Below, piece by piece: positions 7,725 to 17,147 of a stretch of 64,000 bases of DNA. Under the pieces are notes generated by a model that saw only the letters and a list, made by a program, of their open reading frames with translations, searched no databases and was not told the DNA's origin. Origin of the DNA: JBBQZU01 sp041749535. GTDB taxonomy: Bacteria; Bacteroidota; Bacteroidia; Flavobacteriales_D; Cryomorphaceae. The position numbers were made by a program, and so were the translations under genes. Location: the NCBI GenBank assembly GCA_041749535.1, contig JBGTBE010000011.1, positions 1-64,000 of the forward strand, given 5' to 3'. Position 1 is the stretch's first letter. Each line of letters opens with the position of its first letter.

Positions 7725-9812
7725 ATGGCAGTAATAGGCAAAATCAGAGAGCAATCAACCTTGTTGCTCATCATTATCGGAGGTGCCATGGTCGCCTTCG
7801 TACTCGGAGATATATTTTCCGGAAGAACCAGCACCGCAAACAACCAATACGTAGGCGAAGTCTATGGCGAAGAGATCAACCTGGTAGACTATGAGAGTAG
7901 GGTTGAAGCCCAAAAGCAAAGTCTCGCCAGCATTGGCCAGCCAGTATCAACAGATGCAGACCAGCAAATACGCAACCAGGTTTGGAACAGTATGGTTCAG
8001 GAGCGCATCATGTACAGCGAGTTGAATAAGCTCGGTATGCGCTTAGGTCAGGATGAATTTGATGACGTGCGCTTTGGCGAGAATATCAGACCGGAATTTG
8101 CGAATGACGACAACTTCAAAGATCCCCAAACCGGGCAGTTTGATGCGCAACTTGTTCAGAACTATTTTGCATTCCTAAAGGAGCGCTACCCACTTTTTTA
8201 TGAAGTACAGGTAAATAGAATTGTGAATGAGCGCATCTACGAGAAGTACAATAACATGGTGAAGAAGGGAATCTATACCAATACCCTCGAAGCCAAAGAT
8301 GAGTACTATCGCCAAGAGCAAAAGATAAGCTTCTCCTACGTGGCGAGAACCTACGACTCAATGGCAGACAGCCTTGCAGTCGTTACAGACAAAGACCTTA
8401 AAGCATATTACGAAGAGCACAAGGATGAAGACAGATTCGAGCGTGAAGCTATGGTTGACATGATTTACATTGTTTATGATGTTACACCTACGCCGGATGA
8501 TGAAGAGGCTGTTCGCGAAAGTGTTGCAGAATTATCTGATGATTTTCGCAGCGCATCCAATGATTCTATATTTGTGTTGAAATTTAGCGCAAGCCGCAAT
8601 ACCACTGCTGCGCCATTCAACACAAAAGACCATCCGGAAATGGAAACCACCGTTTTCGCCTCTGCTGTTGGTGATGTATTTGGTCCTTATAAAAGCAATG
8701 ACCGCTGGTGCATAGCAAAAGTTCAGAAACTTGAGAATGAGGAGCAAGCAACAGCCCGCCACATTCTGCTCTCCAATTCTAAAGGAGATAGTATGGACAA
8801 GCTGAAGCTCCGCGCGGATAGTATTAAGAAGGTAGTCCAGAATAAGAAGAATTTCGAAGAAATGGTTACCAAGTTTAGCGAGGACCCAGGTTCTGTGCCA
8901 AATGGTGGTAAGTATGAGAACTTCAACCGCGAAATGATGGTGCCGGAGTTTACTACTGCCTCTTTCGACAAACCCATAGGATCGTTGAACATTGTAGAAA
9001 CAAGTTATGGCGTGCACATTGTTGAACCACTTTCAAGACGTGAAGTGCCTTTGGTATATGTGCTTGAAGTAGATGCGCCTGTGGTACCATCCAGTCAGAC
9101 TTTCGACAGAGTATATGATGAAGCGAATGAGTTTTCAATCAGTGCTGCTTCGGCCGAGAATTTTAGAAAACTGGCTGAAGAACGGGGTATTAAGATAGAA
9201 GAAGCGAAAGGGGTGACACGCCAGTCTGTCAACGTACCTGGAATAACACGTTCAGGTGATGCCGTGAGATGGGCGCACAACGTTGAGACTACGAAAGTGG
9301 GTCAGGTAAGCGAGCCATTCGAATTTGACAGAAAGATTGTGGTCCTCGCACTTGAGAAGAGAACTGAGCAAGGCAGGGCAACGTTTGAGGAAGCCAAAGA
9401 TGTAATCAAACCGGATGTAGTAAAAGTTAAGAAGGCTGAAATGTTCAAGGCTGAAATGGAAGGAAAAACCATGGATCAGCTCATGAGCGACATGGGTCTA
9501 ACGGTTCAAAACGCAACCAACATCAGCGAAAAGCAACCAAATTTGCTCTCCGGAACACCTGAGCCCTACGTAGTAGGTTATGCCTTTACACTTGCCGAAG
9601 GAGCCACGAGCCCTCCGCTTGAAGGCGTTAAAGGTGTGTTTGTTGTAAATGTATTGCGCAAAACCACGGTAGAGCCCAGAGAGGAGTATATAATTTATGC
9701 AGACCAGTTGAGCGATACAAGATCGGCGCTTCTCGGTTCATATTCTACAGGATTGTACAAGGCATTAAGGGAGTTTGCCAACGTAAAAGACGATAGGTCT
9801 AAGTTGTACTAA
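7725..9812 (+). CDS. ppiD: Membrane-anchored peptidyl-prolyl isomerase (SurA/PpiD-like)
   Basis: 695 aa. A single N-terminal membrane anchor (STLLLIIIGGAMVAFVLGDI, about 10-29) is followed by a SurA_N-type helical chaperone region (about 45-230). A weak first PPIase-like stretch leads into a clear parvulin domain starting ARHILLSNSKGD, with FSEDPGSVPNGGKY and the closing TSYGVHIVEPLSRR. The C-terminal part resembles a second degenerate PpiC module. The protein folds or escorts exported proteins in the periplasm. The anchor is more like PpiD than like soluble SurA. It is the last gene of the coaX cluster and ends just before a terminator. Confidence 0.93.
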   Translation: MAVIGKIREQSTLLLIIIGGAMVAFVLGDIFSGRTSTANNQYVGEVYGEEINLVDYESRVEAQKQSLASIGQPVSTDADQQIRNQVWNSMVQERIMYSELNKLGMRLGQDEFDDVRFGENIRPEFANDDNFKDPQTGQFDAQLVQNYFAFLKERYPLFYEVQVNRIVNERIYEKYNNMVKKGIYTNTLEAKDEYYRQEQKISFSYVARTYDSMADSLAVVTDKDLKAYYEEHKDEDRFEREAMVDMIYIVYDVTPTPDDEEAVRESVAELSDDFRSASNDSIFVLKFSASRNTTAAPFNTKDHPEMETTVFASAVGDVFGPYKSNDRWCIAKVQKLENEEQATARHILLSNSKGDSMDKLKLRADSIKKVVQNKKNFEEMVTKFSEDPGSVPNGGKYENFNREMMVPEFTTASFDKPIGSLNIVETSYGVHIVEPLSRREVPLVYVLEVDAPVVPSSQTFDRVYDEANEFSISAASAENFRKLAEERGIKIEEAKGVTRQSVNVPGITRSGDAVRWAHNVETTKVGQVSEPFEFDRKIVVLALEKRTEQGRATFEEAKDVIKPDVVKVKKAEMFKAEMEGKTMDQLMSDMGLTVQNATNISEKQPNLLSGTPEPYVVGYAFTLAEGATSPPLEGVKGVFVVNVLRKTTVEPREEYIIYADQLSDTRSALLGSYSTGLYKALREFANVKDDRSKLY

Positions 9813-9837
9813 TTCCGAGATTAAGGATAGAATTCAT

Positions 9838-9864
9838 AACCCCGCCATCGAGCGGGGTTTTTTT
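9838..9864 (+). terminator. Intrinsic terminator after the ppiD gene
   Basis: An 8-bp stem (9838-9845 with 9852-9859) closes a six-base loop and continues into a T-run. It ends the plus-strand cluster, and its T-run touches the stop codon of the convergent rodA gene. Confidence 0.92.
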
Positions 9865-11188
9865 ATCTAAGTACTACAAGTCTTTCGGTATCAAGGCGAA
9901 GTAGAACGAAAAGCAGCATTGTAAATCCCCAAAGGGAAGAACCACCATAGCTGAAAAATGGCAATGGAATGCCAATTACCGGAGCCAATCCTATTGCCAT
10001 GCCAATATTGATAAGCAAGTGCATAAAGAAAATGCATGCCACGGAGTACGCGTAAATCCTGGTGTACTTAGACCGCTGTCTTTCTGCGAGAATGATTAGC
10101 CTGAGCATGAGGGCTAAAAACAGAACGACAATCACCATGCTGCCTAGAAATCCCCATTCTTCACCGATGGTGCAGAAAATGAAATCCGTGCTTTGCATGG
10201 GCACATATTTGAACTTCGTAAGCGTACCTTCCAGATACCCCTTACCAGCAAACCCACCGGAACCAATGGCAGTTTGCGACTGTTTTACATTGTATCCAGC
10301 ACCCAGTGGGTCATCAGCGAGACCAAGGAGAATGTTGATCCTTATTTTTTGATGGGGCTCTAGCACTTTTTCGAAAATCTGATCGAGGGATGCAATGAAC
10401 AATAGGCTTCCCATTGCCGTGGCTATGAGCAGTACGGTGTATTGCTTTCTCATACGGGGAACCATCATTCTGTGAATGATAAACAGAACGAAGAGCGTGA
10501 GGAGTACGATAATAACCATAAGTACTTGGTGGCCTTGTACTTCGATCTCTGAGAATGGCAGCTCGACAGTGGTAACCCTCAGCAGGAGTGACAAAACTGA
10601 AAGGATACCTGCGAGCAGTCCCAGTAGTAAAATATTTCCCGAAAGGCCCTCCCTGTACATCACAAGTACGTAAGCGGCGAACACCAGCACGGTGCCAGTA
10701 TCGGGCTGAAGCATGATGAGACCTGCTGGGAAAATAATGATTGCAATGGCTACGGCTTTGGTTTTAACCTTTTCAATCTGAATATTCATTTGGCTCAAAT
10801 AGAAAGCCAAAAGCATGCTGATCCCTAATTTGGAGAATTCGCTTGGCTGAATCCCGAAACTGCCTATACCAAACCATGCTTTTGCCCCATTCACTTCCTT
10901 GCCGAAAATGAGCACAAGCACCAGTAGTGTAGCGGTAACCCCGTATACCACCGGCGATATCTTTTTGATGAAATTTCCTTCGAGGAGCAGGATAACAAAG
11001 GCAAGCACACAAGCGGTAATTATCCAAATAAACTGCTTGCCATACTCCTGTGTGTTGTCGAATATCGATGCGTGCTCTGGATTGTAACTGGCTGAGTATA
11101 TGTTTAACCAACCCATTATCATCAATAGAAAATATAGGGATACTGTAAACCAGTCCAGGCTTCTCCATATGTTTCCCTGTCTTCTCAT
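9863..11188 (-). CDS. rodA: SEDS peptidoglycan glycosyltransferase, rod-shape protein
   Basis: 441 aa with about ten membrane segments. RodA polymerises lipid II in the elongasome together with its transpeptidase partner. Family signatures include GKEVNGAKAWFGIGSFGIQP, MLQPDTGTVLVF, GSGGFAGKGYLEGTLTKF and the downstream STDFIF with the conserved Asp, then IGIPLPFFSYGGSS near the end. It is somewhat longer than E. coli RodA because of an insert around residues 185-250. Its start overlaps the mrdA stop by 4 bases (ATGA), which fits the usual PBP2-RodA coupling. It is the last gene of the purH-mre-mrd run. Confidence 0.96.
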   Translation of the reverse strand: MRRQGNIWRSLDWFTVSLYFLLMIMGWLNIYSASYNPEHASIFDNTQEYGKQFIWIITACVLAFVILLLEGNFIKKISPVVYGVTATLLVLVLIFGKEVNGAKAWFGIGSFGIQPSEFSKLGISMLLAFYLSQMNIQIEKVKTKAVAIAIIIFPAGLIMLQPDTGTVLVFAAYVLVMYREGLSGNILLLGLLAGILSVLSLLLRVTTVELPFSEIEVQGHQVLMVIIVLLTLFVLFIIHRMMVPRMRKQYTVLLIATAMGSLLFIASLDQIFEKVLEPHQKIRINILLGLADDPLGAGYNVKQSQTAIGSGGFAGKGYLEGTLTKFKYVPMQSTDFIFCTIGEEWGFLGSMVIVVLFLALMLRLIILAERQRSKYTRIYAYSVACIFFMHLLINIGMAIGLAPVIGIPLPFFSYGGSSLWGFTMLLFVLLRLDTERLVVLR

Positions 11189-12996
11189 TCTATACCCATA
11201 AGATTGGCTTCGACCATTCGCTGCTCTATCAATGGCCTGGTTATGCTATCAGTAAGGTGTTTCTCCATGATGAGACTCGCTATTGGCGCAGCCCAGGTAG
11301 AGCCAAAGCCCACATTTTCCACATATACTGCAATCGCAATCTGTGGATTGTCCTTTGGTGCAAAGGCAATAAAAATGGAGTGATCCTTACCGTGTGGATT
11401 TTCAGCAGTACCCGTCTTACCACACACTTCGATATCTTTGCTGAAACGTGTGCCTCGTCCTGTACCTCCTTCCACTACCCTATACATTCCATCTACTACC
11501 ATTTCGAAATGGGCAGCGTCAATACCAGTGAATCTTTTTTCTGTATATTTTTCCTTTCCATTTGGTTGGTCACCAATTTCTTTGACAATGTGTGGCGTAT
11601 AGAACCAACCTCTGTTGGCAATTACTGTTGCCAGATTGGCCATTTGGACTGGTGTTACACCTAGCTCTCCCTGACCTATTGCCAGAGATATAATGGTCAA
11701 TCCGTTCCATCTTCCTTTGCCATAGTACTTGTCGTAGTAGGTACTTTCCGGCACAAAGCCTGCAGTTTCGCTCGTGACATCTACACCTAAAGCACTCCCC
11801 ATTCCGAAGTTCGAAACATAGCTTCTCCATTTATTATACCCTTCTTCCGTGGTGGGATACTTGTCCAGCACCCTCTTAAAAACATTGCAGTAATAGGCAT
11901 TGCAGCTTGTTTGTATAGAGTAACCAAGGTTTACAGGTGAGGGGTGTGGGTGGCATTTTGGACGAACCTTTCCACCCATAAGATATCCACCATAACAACT
12001 GAAAAGTGTGTGTTCATCAATCACACCTTCCTGAAGCCCAATTAGGCCCTGCACAAGTTTGAAGGTACTTCCCGGAGGGTACCGCGCCATTACCGATCTG
12101 TTGAAGAGAGGTTTTAATTCATCTTTATTTAATTCTGCATAGTTCTGTCCTCTCACCCGGCCTACCAATAAGTTCGGGTCATATCCCGGATTGGTCACCA
12201 TGCAAAGTATCTCACCCGTAGATGGTTCAATGGCCACAATGCTGCCCCTCTTGTTTTGCATCAGCAGCTCTCCATATTGCTGAAGTTCCTGGCTCAGGGT
12301 GCTCACCAAATTCAATCCAGGTTCTGCGATGGTGTCGAACCTTCCATCGGCAAATGAACCTTTCTCATTGTTGTGCACATCAACGAGTATGTAGCGTTTC
12401 CCTCTCTTACCCCGCAGTTCAGATTCATAAACACGTTCTACCCCGCTCGCTCCAATGTAGTCACCACTTTTGTAATATGGGTCCGCATCAATGGTAGCTT
12501 GGGTGGCTTCGCTTACATAACCCATGGCGTGCGCAGCCACAGATTTGGTGTAGTGCCTGAGGGTACGCGGCTGACCATAGAAACCTGCAAACCGATGGAG
12601 ATTCTCCGCAATTGGCACATATTGGTACGCGGGAATTTGCTTTTCAAAAAATGAAGGTTTGTGCCTGCTGTACTTTTTCGCTTCGGCAAGTCGAATCCTG
12701 AATTGCACAGTATCTATCCCCAACAGGTTGCAAAGGGCCAGTGTATCTATGTTCTTTACATCCTTTGGAATGACCATCAGGTCATACACCGCTGTATTGG
12801 CAACCATAATTTCACCAAACCTGTCGTAGATAAGCCCCCGAGAAGGAAATTCGGTAATAATGCGTTCAGATGCGTTGGCGGCATTTATTTTCCATTGCTC
12901 GTCTACAACCTGAAGATAGAATAGTCGCAGAATGAAGATCGCTGCAACGGAGATAAAAGTAAATATGATAACGAATTTTCGGTCTCCGTAATTCAT
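11185..12996 (-). CDS. mrdA: Penicillin-binding protein 2, elongasome transpeptidase
   Basis: 603 aa. A single N-terminal membrane anchor (about 8-29) precedes the pedestal/dimerisation domain with FPSRGLIYDRFGE. The transpeptidase domain carries all three active-site motifs: SxxK in PPGSTFK (Ser310), SxN in TSCNAYY (364-366) and KTG in CGKTGTAE (527-529). The enzyme cross-links peptidoglycan strands made by RodA, and the length is typical. It overlaps mreD upstream and rodA downstream by 4 bases each, so the three are translationally coupled. Confidence 0.97.
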   Translation of the reverse strand: MNYGDRKFVIIFTFISVAAIFILRLFYLQVVDEQWKINAANASERIITEFPSRGLIYDRFGEIMVANTAVYDLMVIPKDVKNIDTLALCNLLGIDTVQFRIRLAEAKKYSRHKPSFFEKQIPAYQYVPIAENLHRFAGFYGQPRTLRHYTKSVAAHAMGYVSEATQATIDADPYYKSGDYIGASGVERVYESELRGKRGKRYILVDVHNNEKGSFADGRFDTIAEPGLNLVSTLSQELQQYGELLMQNKRGSIVAIEPSTGEILCMVTNPGYDPNLLVGRVRGQNYAELNKDELKPLFNRSVMARYPPGSTFKLVQGLIGLQEGVIDEHTLFSCYGGYLMGGKVRPKCHPHPSPVNLGYSIQTSCNAYYCNVFKRVLDKYPTTEEGYNKWRSYVSNFGMGSALGVDVTSETAGFVPESTYYDKYYGKGRWNGLTIISLAIGQGELGVTPVQMANLATVIANRGWFYTPHIVKEIGDQPNGKEKYTEKRFTGIDAAHFEMVVDGMYRVVEGGTGRGTRFSKDIEVCGKTGTAENPHGKDHSIFIAFAPKDNPQIAIAVYVENVGFGSTWAAPIASLIMEKHLTDSITRPLIEQRMVEANLMGIE

Positions 12997-13520
12997 ATAT
13001 ATCCCGAAGATTTTCTCGGATAGGTAAGGTATTGTGTGAGTAGAATCAAGACCAGTGTCAAGGCGCTGCTCATAAGGATGCGCAATATTGTAAATCCAAA
13101 TCCATTGAATGAGTACACTTCAACGACGAAGAGCCAGGTGTGGTGAATTACAACCAATACCACTGCGTACTTCAGGTACCAATTTAATCCGAAATCGGCT
13201 ATGGAAGCTTTTTGGCCAAATTCGTACCCATCGCGTGGTGCAATGGCTTTGAGCAGCAAAGGCCTCACATAAGCGAGGGCAACGCATGCAGATGCGTGTA
13301 TGCCAACTGTATTGGTGAACATGTCCAATGCCAGGCCTGTAATCAGACCCAGTAGCAACTCTGCCCATCTTGGAGTTTCCAGCGGCAGCAATAGAATAAA
13401 TAGAATGTACACGTATGGTATGGCCATTCCTTTCCACAGATTCAGCTCATTGAATATGAGCCCCTGAAGAAGCACTAGCAAGACAAATCTTCCAATATTT
13501 ATGAGGATGCTACTCAGCAT
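12993..13520 (-). CDS. mreD: Rod shape-determining protein MreD
   Basis: 175 aa, almost wholly hydrophobic with five to six membrane segments. MreD is poorly conserved in sequence. The call rests on the size, the topology, the pattern PLETPRWAELLLGLITGLALD with the following helix, and the position between mreC and mrdA. It helps hold MreB, MreC and the wall synthases together in the inner membrane. The start overlaps mreC by 11 bases and the end overlaps mrdA by 4. Confidence 0.92.
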   Translation of the reverse strand: MLSSILINIGRFVLLVLLQGLIFNELNLWKGMAIPYVYILFILLLPLETPRWAELLLGLITGLALDMFTNTVGIHASACVALAYVRPLLLKAIAPRDGYEFGQKASIADFGLNWYLKYAVVLVVIHHTWLFVVEVYSFNGFGFTILRILMSSALTLVLILLTQYLTYPRKSSGYI

Positions 13521-14346
13521 CAGCTTCTGTTTTTGCTTCCAATTCTCTCTGCTCTTCTTTCAATAGATTTTCAACGATATAAACATAACGCAATGCATTA
13601 AAATCATTGCTCAACTCTACCTTTATCTGATGAAAATTACTTCCGGTTTTATTGTCAACGCTATGCACCACTCCCACGGGTATATCCTGGGGGTACAGCG
13701 CTGATGAAACGCGCGTAACCAGCGTATCGCCGACCTCTACCTCTACATGGCCTGGTACGTCATATAGTCCACAATAGCGGTAGTCTTTACCATCCCAGCG
13801 GAGCAATCCAAAATTGCCAGAATTCTTCAGCTCGGCACTTACAGCAAAGCTCAAGTTGATAATGGGAATCACTGTGCTGAAGTGTGCAGAGACATCTTTA
13901 ACCACACCCACAAGTCCTTGTTCACTTACCACGCCCATCTCGGGTGTAATGCCGTCTTTTGATCCTTTATTGACTGTGAGGAAATTGAGCTGTCTGCTTA
14001 TCGAACTGTTTACCACCTGAGCGGAGCGGTACCTATACTTGCGCTCGCTCAGCACATCATCGATCATAAAAAATGGTTCATTTACCGGTATGAAGGTGCC
14101 GGGCAACATATTGCGCAGGGCTTCATTTTCGCTGGATAGCTCATCGTTTACCCTTTGCAGTTCTATATACTGCGTAATGTTGCTCTTGTAGGTAAGCATT
14201 CCAGCCACCACCTTGTTCGATGAATTTACAAAGCTGGCATTGTGGAACGAATTGTTTCGAAATATTAGCCAAAAGCAGAGTACTTCCAGCCCTACGAAAA
14301 ACAGGAAGATGTGGTATTTAACCAGAAATTGGAAAAAATTCCGCAT
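13510..14346 (-). CDS. mreC: Rod shape-determining protein MreC
   Basis: 278 aa. An N-terminal membrane segment (about 11-29) is followed by a coiled-coil stretch (about 60-90, YIELQRVNDELSSENEALRN). The beta-rich MreC core contains LTVNKGSKDGITPEMGVVS and VGVVKDVSAHFSTVIPI. MreC forms periplasmic filaments that activate PBP2. The acidic tail (EAKTEADAE) is extra. The gene sits 21 bases after mreB and overlaps mreD, all on the minus strand. Confidence 0.95.
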   Translation of the reverse strand: MRNFFQFLVKYHIFLFFVGLEVLCFWLIFRNNSFHNASFVNSSNKVVAGMLTYKSNITQYIELQRVNDELSSENEALRNMLPGTFIPVNEPFFMIDDVLSERKYRYRSAQVVNSSISRQLNFLTVNKGSKDGITPEMGVVSEQGLVGVVKDVSAHFSTVIPIINLSFAVSAELKNSGNFGLLRWDGKDYRYCGLYDVPGHVEVEVGDTLVTRVSSALYPQDIPVGVVHSVDNKTGSNFHQIKVELSNDFNALRYVYIVENLLKEEQRELEAKTEADAE

Positions 14347-14367
14347 CGGCTGTACAGTATTCCGGGT

Positions 14368-15393
14368 TTATTCTCTCATTAGAAATTGGAACCTGCCTAT
14401 ATTTTTCAGTGCGATGCCTGTGCCTCGTGCTACGGCCCTTAGTGGGTCTTCAGCAATGTGCACTGGCAGCTTGGTCTTCATAGAAATTCGCTTGTCCAAG
14501 CCTCGGAGCATAGAGCCACCCCCTGCGAGGTATATGCCGGTTTTGTATATATCTGCTGAAAGTTCTGGTGGGGTTTGTTCCAATGCGCTGAGTATTGCCT
14601 CTTCAATTTTCGAAATGGATTTGTCGAGTGCGTGGGCGATCTCTGTGTAAGAAACATGAATCTCTTTGGGGATTCCGGTAAGAAGGTCGCGGCCCCTTAC
14701 AGCGAAATCTTCTGGTGGATTGTCGAGCTCTGGCAAGGCTGCACCAACTTCAATTTTGATTTGCTCAGCCGTGCGCTCACCTACGAGTATGTTGTGCTGT
14801 CGGCGCATATACTCTTCAATGTCGCTGGTGAACTCGTCGCCCGCCACCCTTATATTTTTATCGCAAACGATCCCACCGAGGGCAATCACCGCAATCTCGC
14901 TGGTTCCGCCTCCAATGTCAATGATCATGTTGCCCATGGGTTCTTCCACATCAATTCCTATTCCTATGGCTGCCGCCATAGGTTCATGTATTAGGTACAC
15001 ATCCTTCGCGCCGGCGTGTTCGGCAGAATCGCGCACTGCCCTTTTTTCAACTTCTGTAATACCCGAGGGAATGCAGATAACCATTCTCAGAGAAGGAGTG
15101 AAAAATGAGCGACCAGGCTTTATCATTTTGATCATTCCACGAATCATTGCCTCCGCTGCCTGAAAGTCAGCAATTACGCCATCCTTGAGGGGCCTGATTG
15201 TTTTGATGTTCTCGTGGGTCTTGCCGTGCATTTGCTGAGCCATACGGCCTATGGCAATAATTTTGTCGGTAGTCCGGTCTTTGGCTACGATTGAAGGTTC
15301 ATCAACCACTACCTTGTCATTGTATATGATCAAAGTATTAGCGGTGCCAAGGTCAATTGCTATCTCTTGTGTGAAAAAATTAAATAAGCCCAT
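14368..15393 (-). CDS. mreB: Rod shape-determining actin homolog MreB
   Basis: 341 aa, the standard length. Actin-fold motifs are phosphate 1 DLGTANT (14-20), the connect motif IPSGITEVEKRAVRDSAEHA, phosphate 2 DIGGGTSEIAVI and the adenosine motif YLAGGGSMLRGLD. The preceding LIHEPMAAAIGIGI is also characteristic. MreB forms membrane-bound filaments that steer cell-wall elongation. It lies 21 bases after purH and leads mreC-mreD-mrdA-rodA, so the shape genes may be read through from the purH promoter. Confidence 0.98.
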   Translation of the reverse strand: MGLFNFFTQEIAIDLGTANTLIIYNDKVVVDEPSIVAKDRTTDKIIAIGRMAQQMHGKTHENIKTIRPLKDGVIADFQAAEAMIRGMIKMIKPGRSFFTPSLRMVICIPSGITEVEKRAVRDSAEHAGAKDVYLIHEPMAAAIGIGIDVEEPMGNMIIDIGGGTSEIAVIALGGIVCDKNIRVAGDEFTSDIEEYMRRQHNILVGERTAEQIKIEVGAALPELDNPPEDFAVRGRDLLTGIPKEIHVSYTEIAHALDKSISKIEEAILSALEQTPPELSADIYKTGIYLAGGGSMLRGLDKRISMKTKLPVHIAEDPLRAVARGTGIALKNIGRFQFLMRE

Positions 15394-15414
15394 GGGGAGA
15401 GGTTATTGCTAAAA

Positions 15415-16938
15415 TTAGTGCTTAAAGTGTCTTGTGCCAGTTATTACCATAGCAAGTCCGTTTTCGTTACAGTAATCTACAGAAAGTTGATCTTTTATTG
15501 ACCCGCCTGGTTGAATTACGGTTTTTATACCTGCTTTATGGGCGATTTCCACGCAGTCCGGGAATGGGAAAAATGCATCGGAAGCCATCACCGCTCCATT
15601 GAGGTCAAAATTGAAACGCTTTGCTTTTTCAATGGCTTGTACAAGGGCATCCACGCGTGATGTTTGTCCGGTGCCACTGCCCAGCAGCTGAAGCCCTTTG
15701 GCCAGTACGATGGTGTTTGACTTGGTGTGTTTCGCAATTTTGGATGCAAAAATCAAGTCATCTATTTCCAATGCACTCGGCTTGGTAACCGTTGCATATT
15801 GAAGTTCTTCTGCTGCATCGGTCTTTCCATCCTTGTCCTGCCATAGGTACCCATTCAGCACCGTGCGCAAGCTTTGGGTAGGCCATGTGTTCAGCTTTTG
15901 CTTGAGAAGTATTCTGTTTTTTTTGCCGGAGAGCAAGGCCAATGCATCATCGCTGAAGTTTGGGGCAATTACTACCTCGCAAAAGAGTTGATGCACCTGC
16001 TCAGCAGTTTCCAAATCCATGGGTTGGTTCGCAATGAGCACCCCACCAAATGCGGATGTTGGATCACCTGCCAGGGCTGAGAGATAAGCATCTTTCAGTG
16101 TAGCTCGGGTTGCAATACCACAGGCATTGTTGTGCTTGAGGATGGCAAAAGTAGGAGGGCTGTCAATAAATTCAGATGCGAGCATTACTGCAGCATCTAC
16201 ATCAAGCAGGTTGTTGTAAGAAAGTGCCTTGCCATGCAGGAAGTCAAAAGCAGCTGAAAGGTCGCCGTAATACAGGGCTTTCTGGTGTGGATTCTCGCCA
16301 TATCTCAAAGCCTCAGATTGTGAAACACTCACTTTGAGTGCGGGCGCATCGTCGTTCGCAGAGAAATACTTGTAAATGGCGGCGTCATACCGAGAGCTTA
16401 TTTCGAAGGCAGCCCCTGCAAGTTTCTTTCGCTGAGCGAGGGTGGTGGTTGCGTTTCCATCTTCAAGTATCTGCAGCAAGGTACTGTAATGATCTACACC
16501 CGGGATGATCACCACATCATTGAAATTTTTGGCAGCAGCCCTAATGAGTGAGATGCCCCCGATATCAATTTTTTCAATTATTTCTGCATCACTGCCTCCG
16601 GCAGCTACTGTAGCTTCGAATGGATAGAGGTCTACAACAACAAGGTCTATAGAGGGAATTTCGTAGGTTTCAAGCTGGGCCACATCCGCATCAAGCGACC
16701 TTCGGCCAAGAATTCCGCCAAATATTTTTGGATGCAACGTTTTCACCCTTCCACCCAGAATGCTGGGGTAATTGGTGAGTTCTTCAACGGGTGTTACCGG
16801 AACGCCCAAGGCGTTGATAAAAGCTTCAGTACCACCGGTAGAGTACAAATGAACATCGCGCCTGTGTAATTCGCGAATGATGGGCCCAAGATTCTCCTTG
16901 CTGAAAACAGAAATGAGCGCCGATTTAATTTGCTTCAA
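15415..16938 (-). CDS. purH: Bifunctional AICAR transformylase/IMP cyclohydrolase
   Basis: 507 aa, catalysing the last two steps of IMP synthesis. The N-terminal MGS-like cyclohydrolase has STGGTEAF and LGGRVKTLHPKIFGGILGRR (about 62-81). The transformylase part has LRYGENPHQKALYYG, AILKHNNACGIA with the catalytic Lys-His pair, DPTSAFGGV and SDAFFPFPDCVE. The start appears to be TTG at 16938. The protein then begins MKQIKSALISVF, which aligns with the family N-terminus, and no ATG is close. It precedes mreB by 21 bases, an order I have seen in other Bacteroidota. Confidence 0.96.
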   Translation of the reverse strand: MKQIKSALISVFSKENLGPIIRELHRRDVHLYSTGGTEAFINALGVPVTPVEELTNYPSILGGRVKTLHPKIFGGILGRRSLDADVAQLETYEIPSIDLVVVDLYPFEATVAAGGSDAEIIEKIDIGGISLIRAAAKNFNDVVIIPGVDHYSTLLQILEDGNATTTLAQRKKLAGAAFEISSRYDAAIYKYFSANDDAPALKVSVSQSEALRYGENPHQKALYYGDLSAAFDFLHGKALSYNNLLDVDAAVMLASEFIDSPPTFAILKHNNACGIATRATLKDAYLSALAGDPTSAFGGVLIANQPMDLETAEQVHQLFCEVVIAPNFSDDALALLSGKKNRILLKQKLNTWPTQSLRTVLNGYLWQDKDGKTDAAEELQYATVTKPSALEIDDLIFASKIAKHTKSNTIVLAKGLQLLGSGTGQTSRVDALVQAIEKAKRFNFDLNGAVMASDAFFPFPDCVEIAHKAGIKTVIQPGGSIKDQLSVDYCNENGLAMVITGTRHFKH

Positions 16939-17147
16939 GTGGTGTGGAATTGAATCAATGAGAATTACCGCAATGTTAGCAAGAAAAATCGGTTCAAAGT
17001 CCCATCCTGCGCGGGAATAGACCCTAGTGTTAATAAAAATTGGCTGCTGTTGAAAACACCCAGTATTGCATTTTACATGAGCGGTAGCTTATCTTTTTTT
17101 AAATGGAGGTAGTTTTGGACGAACATCGTAGGTTATTCGCGTTTGAA

